Shown here: positions 1 to 9,931 of the stretch, in pieces | Position numbering within the stretch: the first letter of the stretch is position 1 | How the letters are laid out: each line of letters begins with the position of its first letter | Notes under the pieces: model-generated | What the model saw: only the letters and a program-made list of their open reading frames with translations | Told to the model about the DNA's origin: nothing | The model's database searches: none | Translations under genes and position numbers: made by a program | Assembly (NCBI GenBank): GCA_002794465.1 | Contig: MTSL01000065.1 | Location: forward strand, 133,475-197,474 | DNA from: Paramicrosporidium saccamoebae | Lineage: Eukaryota; Rozellomycota | Length of the DNA: 64,000 nucleotides | Direction of reading: 5' to 3'

Positions 1-74
1 GCCCGCCTGCCGGGAACGGGCTATTTAAGCAAGGGCGGGCAGGGAGGAGGACGTACTTTCCCACCCAGCCGAAG
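1..74 (+). promoter_or_regulatory. RNR1 upstream region
   Basis: This is the whole visible upstream region of the ribonucleotide reductase gene. It holds GCCCGCC at the left edge and its inverted copy GGCGGGC near 34-41, flanking a TATA-like TATTTAAG at about 21-28. RNR genes are commonly cell-cycle regulated through G/C-rich factor sites, but assigning a factor here would be a guess. The sequence is cut by the window edge. Confidence 0.3.
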
Positions 75-2493
75 ATGTATGTCCTCAAACGCGGTAGACA
101 TCCTTCCTGAATGGACACTAATGAGTACAGATGGCCGCCAAGAACGAGTTCTCTTTGACAAGATTACCGCACGCATATCAAAGCTGTGCTACGGATTGGA
201 TATGAACTTTGTGGACCCAGTAGAGATATCGATGAAGGTGGTGACAGGCATCTATCCGGGAGTAACAACCACGGAGCTAGATAACCTGGCAGCGGAGACG
301 GCCGCGTACTTGACGACGAAACATCCGGACTATGCGCTATTGGCAGCCCGCATTGCCGTGTCCAATTTGCACAAAGACACGACCAAGCAGTTCAGTGTGG
401 TGGTGGAGAAGCTGTACAACTATGTGAACCCAAAGTTGGGAAAGCAGTCGCCCAAGGTGACAAAGGAGTTCTATGAGATAGTGCAGAAGAATGCAGAGAA
501 GCTGAACAGCGCCATCATCTATGATCGCGACTACAACTACAACTATTTTGGCTTCAAGACGCTGTATCGTGCCTATCTGATGCGTCTGGACAAGGAGATC
601 GTAGAACGACCACAGCACATGCTGATGCGTGTGGCAGTGGGGATCCATGGCAACGACATTGAGGCAGCCATTGAGACATACAATCTGATGAGCGACAAGG
701 CCTTTACGCATGCCTCGCCCACACTCTTCCACGCCGGTACTCCCATGCCACAGCTTTCCAGCTGCTTCTTGCTGTCCATGAAGGATGACTCCATCGAGGG
801 TATCTATGACACGCTGAAGCGCTGTGCCGTGGTCTCGAAGCATGCCGGGGGTGTGGGTCTGAATGTCCACAACATCCGCGCCTCTGGAAGTTACATTGCC
901 GGCACCAATGGCTTCTCCAACGGTCTGGTTCCCATGCTCCGTGTCTTCAATAACACGGCCCGTTATGTGGACCAGGGTGGAAACAAACGCCCTGGCGCCT
1001 TTGCAATCTATTTGGAGCCATGGCATTCTGATGTGTTTGACTTTTTGGACCTCCGAAAGAACACGGGAAAAGAGGAGGCGCGCGCTCGCGATCTCTTCTA
1101 TGCCTTGTGGATCCCGGATCTGTTCATGAGACGTGTCGAGGCAGACGGCGATTGGGCGCTGATGTGTCCACATGAAAGTCCTGGTCTGGCCGATTGCTGG
1201 GGCGAGGAGTTTGAGCAGCTTTATGAGCGATATGAGAGGGAAGGAAAGTTCCGCAAGGTCATCAAGGCACAGAAACTCTGGGCAGCCATTCTGGAGGCCC
1301 AGATCGAGACGGGGACACCATACATGCTCTACAAGGACGCCTGTAATCGCAAGAGTAACCAGCAGAACCTCGGCACCATCAAATGCAGCAATCTGTGTAC
1401 CGAAGTGGTGCAATATTCCTCGGCAGATGAGATTGCCGTGTGCAATTTGGCCTCCATTGCGCTGCCCACCTATGTCCGCGACGGAAAGACTTATGACTTT
1501 GAGGAACTGCGTCGTGTGACCAAGGTGGCGACACGCAATCTGAACAAAATCATTGACATTAATTACTATCCCCTGGAGGAGACGCGTCGATCCAATCTGC
1601 GTCATCGTCCCATTGGTCTTGGTGTGCAGGGCCTGGCTGATGCCTTTATTCTGCTCCGCATGCCCTTTGACTCGCCCGAAGCATATGCCCTCAATCGTGA
1701 CATCTTTGAAACCATCTACTTTGCCGCCTGTGAGGCGTCCTGTGAGTTGGCTGAGAAGGAGGGTCCTTACCAGACATATGAGGGCAGTCCAGCCAGCAAA
1801 GGCCAACTTCAATTTGATCTGTGGAATGTGACGCCGTCGAATCGCTGGGATTGGGCGGGTTTGAAGCAGAGAATTGCCCAATTTGGTATGCGAAACTCGC
1901 TATTGGTTGCTCCCATGCCCACGGCTTCCACCTCCCAAATCCTGGGCTTCAATGAATGCTTTGAACCATACACTAGCAATCTGTATACCCGTCGTGTTTT
2001 GGCGGGCGAGTTCCAGGTTGTCAATCCCCATCTGATGAAGGATCTTTCTGAACTTGGCATCTGGAATGAGTCGGTCAAGAATCGACTGATTTCTGATGGC
2101 GGCTCGGTGCAGCGGATTAAGGAGGTCCCTGAACACTTGCGGCTTATCTACCGCACCGTCTGGGAGATTCCCCAACGCGCCATTATTGAGATGGCTGCTG
2201 AACGTGGCGCCTACATTGATCAGAGCATGTCGCTGAACATTCATATTGCCGAACCCACCTATGCCAAACTCACCTCAATGCATTTCTGTGGCTGGAAGGC
2301 CGGTCTCAAGACGGGTATGTATTACCTGCGAACCCGGCCAGCCGCAGATGCCATCAAGTTTACTGTGGATCAGGCTGCTCTGCTGCCCATGGCGGAAGAG
2401 TCGGCCAGCGAGTCTGGAACCGCCTCGCGGAAAGGAGGACTCGCCTGTGCCTACGGGCCGGGTGGAGAAGGATGTCTTTCTTGTAGCGGTTAA
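75..2493 (+). CDS. RNR1: Ribonucleoside-diphosphate reductase large subunit
   Basis: Catalytic large subunit of class Ia ribonucleotide reductase, which makes dNDPs from NDPs in the cytosol for DNA synthesis and repair. Exons 75..93 and 131..2493 give 793 aa, normal for the family. The 37-nt intron (GTAGAC...TACAG, CACTAAT branch-like) follows the codons for MYVLKR. Removing it restores the family N-terminus MYVLKRDGRQERV, which is why the start is at 75 rather than the intron-spanning ATG at 79. Visible parts are the N-terminal ATP cone, the barrel with PHAS-type and GGVGLN segments, the NLCTEVV cysteine, and the C-terminal CLSC pair used for re-reduction. AATAAA follows a few bases after the stop. 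A 514-codon antisense open frame at 337..1881 is a shadow of this strongly biased gene. Confidence 0.97.
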
Positions 2494-2811
2494 TTAAATA
2501 AAGCATCTGTATCATACGGACAACTGGGATTGTGAATTGTAGGTTGGGATGATGAATTCCGAATTATGGGTCATGAGGTATGAGGTATGGATTGGCATAA
2601 AATTAGTCCTTTGAATTACGCTCACAACTGTTCACACCAGCCGCCATGTGCGGCCATGTGTGCAGCCATACTCGACTCACGTGTGATCATATGCACAATC
2701 ATACTAACCTCATATGTGCAATCATGCTTATCATCACCCACATGTCAGCCCTCAGTGGCAAGCCCTCCTCCATATTACCTAATTATAATGGGAGACTAGT
2801 TTATTTACATC
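2494..2811. other. Intergenic, small direct repeats
   Basis: No gene is seen between RNR1 and the SH3BGR-like gene, which are convergent. The stretch holds short imperfect duplications: a doubled GAGGTATG around 2577-2590, two GCCATGTG-type units near 2643-2660, and two copies of TCATATG-N3-AATCAT at about 2687-2725. Poly(A) signals of both flanking genes lie at its ends, with AATAAA on each strand. Confidence 0.6.
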
Positions 2812-3156
2812 CTAATGGAGTGGAAACTCGCGCGCCTCTCCCTTCAGCAACTCCTCCACCCGTCCCTCCTCCACCGCCTCCACAAACGCCCCATATCCAC
2901 ACCGGAATGTGCCGTCCACAAACATTTGCGGCACTACCAATTGCTGGGGCGACTTTTCCCGGAGCTCCGTTTTGGCGCGAGGGTCTGACGCAATGTCAAT
3001 GGCATGGTACGCTATCCGTAGATTATCCAGCGTGTCGAAAATGTGCTGCTGTTCTCGTTTGGTCTATTGTAAATTAGTACGTCAATTCGGGAAGAGTACC
3101 AGGAGGTTTCCCGACACTGACGACCAGTACACGACAACCCCCTCGCGTTCAGACAT
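2812..3156 (-). CDS. SH3BGR-like thioredoxin-fold protein
   Basis: A 102-aa protein of the SH3-domain-binding glutamic acid-rich (SH3BGR) family, small cytosolic thioredoxin-fold proteins related to glutaredoxin but lacking a CxxC site. Exons are 3100..3156 and 2812..3063. The 36-nt intron starts GTACTC and has a perfect TACTAAT branch-type motif. The first beta strand reads VVVYWSSVSGN, matching the family VY..S.SGN start. The second exon has AIDIASDP and VVPQMFVDG, the family's IDIA and PPQIF positions. The C-terminus is the usual short helix rich in E. Function is not known beyond the fold. AATAAA lies 6 nt after the TAG stop. Neither exon alone forms a long reading frame, so the call rests on the spliced product. 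Confidence 0.85.
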
Positions 3157-3571
3157 TCTGCACCGAATAATATTCTCCGGAAACAAGGGGTCCGTTTTCT
3201 CGACATTTTTCTCTTTTCTGCCCACATAATTTTCGCTCCGCCAACTATTCCCACTGAGGAGAATCCAACGGTGCTGCTTTTATGGCCTTACGACAATGTC
3301 TCAATTTGGCCGTATCTATGGCTTAGCAACCCCTTTGGCCAATCACACATCCACGCCTACGCCAGCCAATCAGTATACCCCGAACTGACCCCAATCTCAT
3401 ATCAAGCGGGACGGGCCAATCATCATTCGAATCTGACGGCGTGGATGACCCCGTGCTGCGATCCCCTGAGTCGCATATAGTACCCCCTGAAGGGTGGCGG
3501 GTTCAGTCTAGGAAGGCGCAGCAAACTGATTCTCCCTGTCCAAATTCTCTACCCAACGCCTCATCTACACC
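3157..3571. promoter_or_regulatory. CCAAT-rich intergenic promoter region
   Basis: This is a 415-bp region between the divergent SH3BGR-like gene (left) and the bHLH gene (right). It holds three CCAATCA boxes in the same orientation at about 3339, 3366 and 3416. These suit the NF-Y/HAP complex known from fungi. A weak CATATAG lies near 3474. No RNA gene or open frame with support was seen. Confidence 0.45.
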
Positions 3572-4630
3572 ATGGGAGCAACATATCCCAACTCTCCTGC
3601 ATTGTCCAACAAACGCAGCACCTCGAAGGGCGCCGAGTCAACCGGGTCAAACGGGCCGAAGCGTGTCTTCGCCCAGGAAGCCATTCTCAATGGTGGACCA
3701 AACAGGACGCCCATCATGCCCTCGCTGAATGAATATATGGAGACAACCAACCAATATCCGGAACGGCGCATATCGCAGCGCGACCCCTCTCCCGCCCGCT
3801 CATCAGAAAGTGACGCATTAGGGGGCTCCGAAGAGGATAGTGAGTCTGGAACGGGCATAAATCAGCCAACTATGATGCTCAAGCCAGAAAACGGTCCGTC
3901 CACAGTTATATTAGGCGCTGCCATCCCCGAAGGCCACGACCGTCGACAAGCCCACATTGCCAGCGAGCAGAAGCGGCGTCAGAGCATAAATGAGGGCTTT
4001 GAAGACCTCCGTCGAGTCATTCCATCCTGCACTGACACTTCGGACAGCAAGGCAGTCGTCCTTCGGAAGGCAGTGAACTACATCCGTCTTCTCCAGAGCG
4101 ACCCGGCCCGACATAAGGCGATCCCACAGTATGAGCAAAGAGGCCAATCGCCTGTGGGATATGCTGCAGGACCTTCTTCGCTGCGAACAGGCTATGGACC
4201 CGCATATGGGATGCAATATGGCGGACAGTATGTCATGCAGCCGATGGGCATGAATAGTCCGCCTATCTATCATGCGTCCATGATGTCGGCGCCGCCAACA
4301 CATAGTAGTGCATCGATGGGAAACCCAGCAGGACATTCCTTCGTGCGGATGCACCATCCTACGCCTCAGCAGCTGAGTGGTAGACCAATGTCGGGCTATA
4401 CCGGCCCTCAACTGCCACCCATGCAACATCCCCCTACCACTCTGCCCCCTCTACAGCTCCCCTATTTGGAAGGCAATGAAGCGCCCTACAATCGGGAAGA
4501 TTATGTATCGGCAGCTTCCTTATCAATGCTACGCCAGGATGCGGGGCTGCCCTCGATAGGTAATGTTCCCGGAGAGCAACAGGACCAGTCTTTCCAAAAT
4601 CCCCCTTTTGCGCACAACGACTGTCAATAG
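3572..4630 (+). CDS. bHLH transcription factor
   Basis: A 352-aa nuclear protein with one basic helix-loop-helix domain. The basic segment is about residues 123-136 ([14 protein letters not shown]) and the HLH runs to about 175. The basic region has the E-x-x-R-R pattern that contacts E-box DNA (CANNTG). The wording HIASEQKRR resembles Mlx/MondoA-type and fungal Ino4/Cbf1-type factors. No leucine zipper is obvious, since a proline comes soon after helix 2. Residues 60-110 are rich in S, E and P. The C-terminal half is M, P, Q and Y rich and likely disordered, with repeated MQYGGQ/MQPMG stretches. The start is the first ATG, in a good context (CACCATGG). The stop is followed by an AT-rich 3' end that meets the OAT gene. 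Confidence 0.85.
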   Translation: MGATYPNSPALSNKRSTSKGAESTGSNGPKRVFAQEAILNGGPNRTPIMPSLNEYMETTNQYPERRISQRDPSPARSSESDALGGSEEDSESGTGINQPTMMLKPENGPSTVILGAAIPEGHDRRQAHIASEQKRRQSINEGFEDLRRVIPSCTDTSDSKAVVLRKAVNYIRLLQSDPARHKAIPQYEQRGQSPVGYAAGPSSLRTGYGPAYGMQYGGQYVMQPMGMNSPPIYHASMMSAPPTHSSASMGNPAGHSFVRMHHPTPQQLSGRPMSGYTGPQLPPMQHPPTTLPPLQLPYLEGNEAPYNREDYVSAASLSMLRQDAGLPSIGNVPGEQQDQSFQNPPFAHNDCQ

Positions 4631-4720
4631 AATTTGCATTTAAATAGAACTTTATTTTGTGACCGAGTGCAAAGACATTTACTAACCATGAACTTTATAA
4701 ACGTCATAGGCATCACAAAC

Positions 4721-4783
4721 CATAAATACCATAAACACCATAGACGCCGTAGACCCCTTAGACACCATAGACCCCATAGGTAC
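4721..4783 (+). repeat. 9-bp tandem array abutting the OAT stop codon
   Basis: Seven consecutive 9-bp units of the form CATARACNC (for example CATAAACAC, CATAGACGC, CATAGACCC) fill 63 bp and end exactly at the ornithine aminotransferase stop codon on the other strand. The array would lie in the 3' UTR of that gene. Confidence 0.75.
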
Positions 4784-6185
4784 TTACTCAAGGGGACACT
4801 TTTCCAAATCCCAGTCGACAATATTAGCAAGTGCTTTACCAATAATCTCAATGCATTCATCAATCTGTTCTTCAGTGATGCACAGTGGAGGAGACTAAAA
4901 TAAGAAAAATTATGATGGCAAACCAGACGGATGATATTGTCGTGAGTGGGTTTGGTTAGGATGCCGTATTGTTTGAGGAGGAGACAGATATGCCAGGCCT
5001 TTTTCCCATTCAGTCGAGCATTGTCTACTACAATCGCATTCAGCAGTCCCTTGCCACGGACTAGGGATAAGAGATGGGGATTTTAAATTATTACCAGTGG
5101 TCAGGAGAGGAGTGTTGAGATTCCGTAATCCTCGGCGCAGTCGTTCACCCAAGACTTCGGCGCGCTCAGCAAGCTTTTCGTCTCGAAGCACCTCGAGGGC
5201 AGCAATTGCCACAGCACAGGCTATCGGATTACCACCATAGGTACTGCCATGTTCTCCAGGCTGAATGCAGAGCATGATGTCGCGATCAGCCAGAATGGCG
5301 CTGACAGGATAGACCCCACCAGAGAGTGCCTTTCCGAGGATGAGGACGTCGGGACGAATGTCTTCATGGTCTACAGCCAAAAGCTTGCCCGTGCGTCCCA
5401 GTCCGGTTTGGATCTCATCCGCAATGAACAGTACATTATGTTTCTTGCATAATTCAAAGCATTTTTTAAGATAGCCCTCGTCGGGTACATTGATCCCTGC
5501 CTCGCCCTGGATTGGCTCGATAATTATGGCTGCCACTTTGGGTCCGTGCCGTTCCAGCACAGCCTCCAGCTGAGCCGCATCGTTATAGGCTAAAGCAGTG
5601 CTATTATCCCCACAGATTGCACCGACACCCGGAAGATACGGTCCAAATCCGTCTCGTGATTCGGGATCAGTGCTAAGACTGATGGCGCCGAAAGTGCGGC
5701 CATGGAAATTCCCAGCAAAACCAAGGATGATAGCCTCGTTGGACGGGATGCCCTTTTTCAGATATCCCCACTTACGGGCTAGCTTTAGCGCCGTTTCTAC
5801 ACCTTCCGCGCCCGTGTTCATGGGCAATACCATCTCATAGCCAAAATACTCTGTAACAAACTTGGCATAGCGTCCAAACATGTCATTGTAAAAGGCACGC
5901 GACGACAGCGTAAGCCGACTGGCCTGCTCAGTGAGAGCTTTGAGGATTTTTGGGTGACAATGACCTAGCAGATTAGACTCGAATGGGCCGTATGCCTTGG
6001 TTGGCCGACGAGTAAGCGGAGAGGAAATCATAATAACGCTTGCCCTCGGGGTCCCAAACATGTACTCCCTCCGCCTTTGCCCATACTACAGGAATGGGAT
6101 GATAGCTATCCAGTTACAACTAATCTTGCGTGTACTTGTGCGCACCATGGGTATTTTCCAGATTTATAATTTCCTCAGAGGTCAT
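4784..6185 (-). CDS. Ornithine aminotransferase
   Basis: PLP-dependent ornithine delta-aminotransferase, which converts ornithine and 2-oxoglutarate to glutamate semialdehyde and glutamate in arginine breakdown. Exons: 6136..6185, 5996..6105, 5095..5964, 4924..5060, 4784..4894 (425 aa, close to fungal family length). Exon joins restore [31 protein letters not shown] and GLLNAIVVD. Also visible are the [17 protein letters not shown] segment, the PLP lysine in LGKALSGG, and STYGGNP. Introns are 30, 31, 34 and 29 nt, and the second begins GC rather than GT. No mitochondrial presequence is seen (N-terminus [11 protein letters not shown]), so the enzyme is probably cytosolic as in yeasts. A 9-bp array touches its stop codon. 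Confidence 0.95.
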
Positions 6186-6265
6186 GGTGGGCTGTGCTAT
6201 CATTGTTGTAATTGAGTACTGACCAATCCGATGAGTAATGCTACCCTATGACTCACAAAGTCGGT

Positions 6266-6775
<510 letters not shown>

Positions 6776-7336
6776 TTATTTAGATGGGCAGTCTAGCACC
6801 GCAGATTCTATCGCATGCCTAGCATATTCACAACAATAGAGAGACAATACATTGGATAGTCCAGGAAGACATAGGAGAGATCCCACCACGGGCAGCTTCC
6901 TCGCAAACATGATCAGGTACGGGAAAAAGTCGCTACTACTCAGCACACATTTGATATCATCATACCCGAATAAATTTAGAAATCCGAAAAACTCCACCGC
7001 CATTCCGATCATTGTGTGGCGATACAGGATGAGCGCCAAGCCCACTGCAAAGCACAGCGAACCCCGCCATTTATTCCGTCGAAAGAAAAAGGCCCCCGTC
7101 TTCTTCGGTCCTATCACCAACACCAGGCCGGCCAGGAAAAGCATCTATGGCTTAGAAAATAACCCTGTCTACGTTCCCAAGGGCTAGGATGCCCTGATTA
7201 AAGAGCATGATGCAGCCCAGAAGCAGCGTCATCCCGCCAAGGGCGCTCAGCCCAACACCAGCCTCTGCGATGATCAGAACTGACACTGAAAAGTACTTTG
7301 CGAATTGGAGAGCCAAACTTGTCCATAATAACCCAT
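6776..7336 (-). CDS. GOT1: GOT1-type vesicle traffic membrane protein
   Basis: Small four-TM protein of the Got1/Sft2 family, acting at the ER-Golgi interface in vesicle fusion. Exons: 7297..7336, 7173..7264, 6966..7144, 6776..6932. The joins give QVWLSNSQKAGVGLSALGG, matching the family W-L-x-x-x-Q-K-x-G-V start, then GILALGNMLFLAGLVLVIG and FGDFFPYLIMF. Introns are 32, 28 and 33 nt. The last keeps frame whether removed or not, but removal restores the family's LFxxFFP. The C-terminal 30 residues after RKLPVVG are longer than usual. The stop codon TAA sits inside AAATAAAC, so the poly(A) signal overlaps it. Confidence 0.88.
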
Positions 7337-7602
7337 TTTGAAGCTAGCCAATCGAGCAACTCGGAATAAACATAACAAAGAGAATTGTGTGGGCCCGTAT
7401 ATTGAGCACCAGGGTCACCTGCTGAGCAGCACCTATCTTAAAAGGTGTCCGCAGTCTATTGCGATCCAGTACATCTTACGAAACAGTATTGCCCAACGTT
7501 ATACAAGGGGCGTGTGAATGGACGCTTATGGATTACATGGAGCATCAGGGTCTCCTAATCGCATAGCCTTGGATAGCGCCACACAATATCACAGTAATGT
7601 GT

Positions 7603-9339
7603 TTATTTTAAATGTCGCAGGATAACCTCTTCTGGTGGAGAGAGAGTGATTCCACATTCACTGATAGCGTCTCTTAAATACAAGACAAAGGTCCTCGTCC
7701 TTCTGGTCCGTAGTTCTTCATCTTGGAAATTCCCACGGTGGAAAATGTGGACATTAATCGTCATAGTGTCATGGTTGATGATTGTAAATCCGCCTAAATT
7801 CAACTTTGGCAAAAAATCTTTGCTATTCTTTTGAAGAAAGGCACAAAGCTTGGCCTCTAGAGCGACAATCTTATCGTTTGGTGTTGAAGGGACCACGTTA
7901 AATTTGATTCGCTCGCTCTGGAAGGGAGATCGCCGGTTGTTAATGATCATCTCATTGCGTAATTTGGAGTTGGCAATGTATGTGACCCGGTACTGTGGAC
8001 CCAAAAAGGTAGAGGTCCAAAGGCCCAACTCTTTGACGTAATGAACTTCGTTGCCAATGATCACCTGATCGCCCACGTCAAATGGATGGGTAAAGATGAC
8101 AAAGACAATTGACTCAAAGGCCGTCTTCATTGTTCCGGTAGCCACCGCCAACACTAATCCACCAATGCCCGTCAGTGCTGCCAGGACTGTCCGCAGCGAG
8201 ACCTGGAACAGCATAAGCCAGCTCAATGCTGCCACGGCCCACACAAAGACCAGAAAGAGTTGATCCAACTTTCCAATGACGTTATCTTGGTCGAGTAATG
8301 ACATTCGCAAATCTTCGCGTTCCGAGTAGGAACGTGCTATTGCGCGTTCAAACTGTTCATAATTCATGTCGCCAGTTGCCTCGGTGTCAATGAGACCAAA
8401 ATAGCGTTCAGCATCAGCAGTAGGGAGATGCACTGCAATGTCTGACATGGAAATTGTCTCGCGGTGGGAGGGACAGAGACGCTTGAAGATTATTTTGGAT
8501 TGGGTCTTTTCGTCGCCATGATCTTGGGCGACCGCAACAGCGAGGCGTTTCGTAGTCTTGAGGGCAAATTTGTTGTCTTCCAGACGACGTCCAAAGGCTC
8601 GTTTGTAGAATGTGGTCGAGATGCGTTGAATGATAACCTTTTCGACAAGTATTAGGGCAGAGAGGACAAACAGAGAGGCGGCAGCTCGGTTGACAATGAA
8701 CTGGAGGGAATGTCCCGTGCTGTAGGCCTTTAAATAATTAGTGATGGAAAGACCACTTAATTTTTCGGCCGCCTCCCCCGCCGTACTGCCAGCCTTTATC
8801 TCGCCCAAGCTAAAGAGTGCCTGTGCCTGCTCATCCAAGGTCAGCGGGAACAGCCAGAATGAGGTCAGAAGCAAGACGAGTGTCTCCGTAAAGTAGGCTA
8901 CATATTTGTAGAGAAAGATCATCTGATCAAAACCTCGCTGGACCTTTTGTGGAGCCTCCTTGCCACGTAAACTGTAAAAATAAAATGCACCGTACACACA
9001 AAGAACAGCCAAAGCATCTGTCACCACAAATCCTGCATAGCCCGATGCCGCAAATATTGCCCATCGTAACATCTCGAGTTTCCATTCGTACGTCGCTGGT
9101 GGTTCGGAAGCAAACAGCGGATAAGATCCGGTGATGAATCCCTTGTCGTAAAGGAATATTGGCACCAGGAGTAGGACCGTGCAGAGGACAATATGAAAGA
9201 ATATCATGGTCCAGATCTGGCCGCGCTTGTAGCCTGAAAAGGTCCCTTCATGCCAGTCAAAACGCTGAGAGGTCATGTCTCGGAGCTCCCCAATCTTGGA
9301 GTGTTCCTTATCCTTCTTATGCGGCGCAATGGACGTCAT
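7603..9339 (-). CDS. EF-hand mechanosensitive channel, MscS family (copy 1)
   Basis: A 578-aa MscS-type channel of the fungal Msy1/Msy2 class, intracellular channels that open on hypo-osmotic stress and gate calcium in known members. Several TM segments occupy roughly residues 45-250, followed by a single EF-hand region, the pore helix, and the beta domain beginning FDVGDQVIIG. The EF loop reads DTEATGDMNYEQ. Position 12 is Q instead of the usual E, so calcium binding may be weak. The start is the first ATG, at 9339; a TTG-initiated longer frame is not used. The stop TAA lies within AAATAAAC. Its neighbour at 9932..11641 is a diverged tandem paralogue on the same strand. Confidence 0.9.
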   Translation of the reverse strand: MTSIAPHKKDKEHSKIGELRDMTSQRFDWHEGTFSGYKRGQIWTMIFFHIVLCTVLLLVPIFLYDKGFITGSYPLFASEPPATYEWKLEMLRWAIFAASGYAGFVVTDALAVLCVYGAFYFYSLRGKEAPQKVQRGFDQMIFLYKYVAYFTETLVLLLTSFWLFPLTLDEQAQALFSLGEIKAGSTAGEAAEKLSGLSITNYLKAYSTGHSLQFIVNRAAASLFVLSALILVEKVIIQRISTTFYKRAFGRRLEDNKFALKTTKRLAVAVAQDHGDEKTQSKIIFKRLCPSHRETISMSDIAVHLPTADAERYFGLIDTEATGDMNYEQFERAIARSYSEREDLRMSLLDQDNVIGKLDQLFLVFVWAVAALSWLMLFQVSLRTVLAALTGIGGLVLAVATGTMKTAFESIVFVIFTHPFDVGDQVIIGNEVHYVKELGLWTSTFLGPQYRVTYIANSKLRNEMIINNRRSPFQSERIKFNVVPSTPNDKIVALEAKLCAFLQKNSKDFLPKLNLGGFTIINHDTMTINVHIFHRGNFQDEELRTRRTRTFVLYLRDAISECGITLSPPEEVILRHLK

Positions 9340-9480
9340 CGTAGACAATGGCTACGATCACAGACTGTTATACAGCAATGGTCCAATCGCATTCGAATTG
9401 ACTTGGGCGTGATTGGATGCAGTAGCTTTTAAAATTCTGATTCGTCCATTGAGTTTTGTGTACTAAGAGTATGTTATATT

Positions 9481-9690
9481 TGTGACGTAGAAGACTGATT
9501 AGTACGTCTTTGGGACATAGTTTTCTAGTTTGGAGAAGGGATAATCAGAACAATCAACGAAAGATAATGAGATCTTTACCATTTGAGGATTATGTTATTT
9601 GTGACTATAAAAGGGTCGTTAGATTGACTGAATAAATTCTCTTCTCTTCTCGCCTAAACTGGGCCGTGGTATTATCCCCACTACGCGACA
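9481..9690 (+). repeat. Dispersed TATA-bearing element, copy A (possible ncRNA gene)
   Basis: Three blocks also occur in the same order and orientation at 49748..49923. Block 1 is TGTGACGTAGAAGACTGATT at 9481 (identical in both). Block 2 is GTGACTATAAAAGGG at 9601 (identical). Block 3 is 25 bp at 9666 starting GTGGTATTATCC (23 of 25 identical, able to form a GTGG/CCAC stem). The block 2 to block 3 distance is 65 here and 62 there, while block 1 to block 2 differs. Conserved upstream block, TATA box and downstream block with fixed spacing suggest a plus-strand transcription unit, perhaps a small RNA. I could not match it to a known RNA. Confidence 0.5.
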
Positions 9691-9843
9691 TATTAATGGG
9701 CGAATTTGTTTTATTAAAGTATGCGGTGTCTTTATATGCCGCTATTCTTAACACACCGGATTGTGGAATAGCTACCAGAATTACCAACCATAAATGAATA
9801 CTATTTAGTCAATCTTTACTACAGATTTCACATTTATTAACAG

Positions 9844-9914
9844 GCTCTTCATGTCTGATTAGGCCTCTTGAATCCGAATAGACTCTTCGTATCCGATTAG
9901 GTTTCTCGTACCCA
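9844..9914 (+). repeat. Degenerate 20-bp tandem repeat
   Basis: Three and a half imperfect copies of a unit like CTCTTCGTATCCGATTAGGC lie just downstream of MscS copy 2, within about 20 bp of its stop codon on the other strand. Confidence 0.7.
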
Positions 9915-9931
9915 CGGTGTACTAGTGGCAC

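Larger units (their letters stand above)
9340..9931. other. Intergenic between the two MscS genes
   Basis: This 592-bp stretch holds promoter sequence for MscS copy 1, the conserved element A (separate entry) and a 20-bp degenerate array (separate entry). A CCAAT-type motif lies near 9383. No supported open frame is present. Confidence 0.6.

Noticed and set aside
337-1881. 514-codon open frame antisense to RNR1
   Set aside because: It lies fully within RNR1, shows no family features, and arises from the codon bias of the real gene; its protein looks like low-quality reverse-frame translation.
7337-7602. Possible SRP or 5S RNA in the GOT1 upstream spacer (a GGTGTCCGCA word as in 7SL)
   Set aside because: Only a 10-base word matches; no SRP helices or 5S boxes are seen.
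9640-9700. Weak likeness of element A block 3 to the U2 snRNA branch-recognition region
   Set aside because: The key GUAGUA is not present and flanking U2 features are missing; the likeness is only a few bases.
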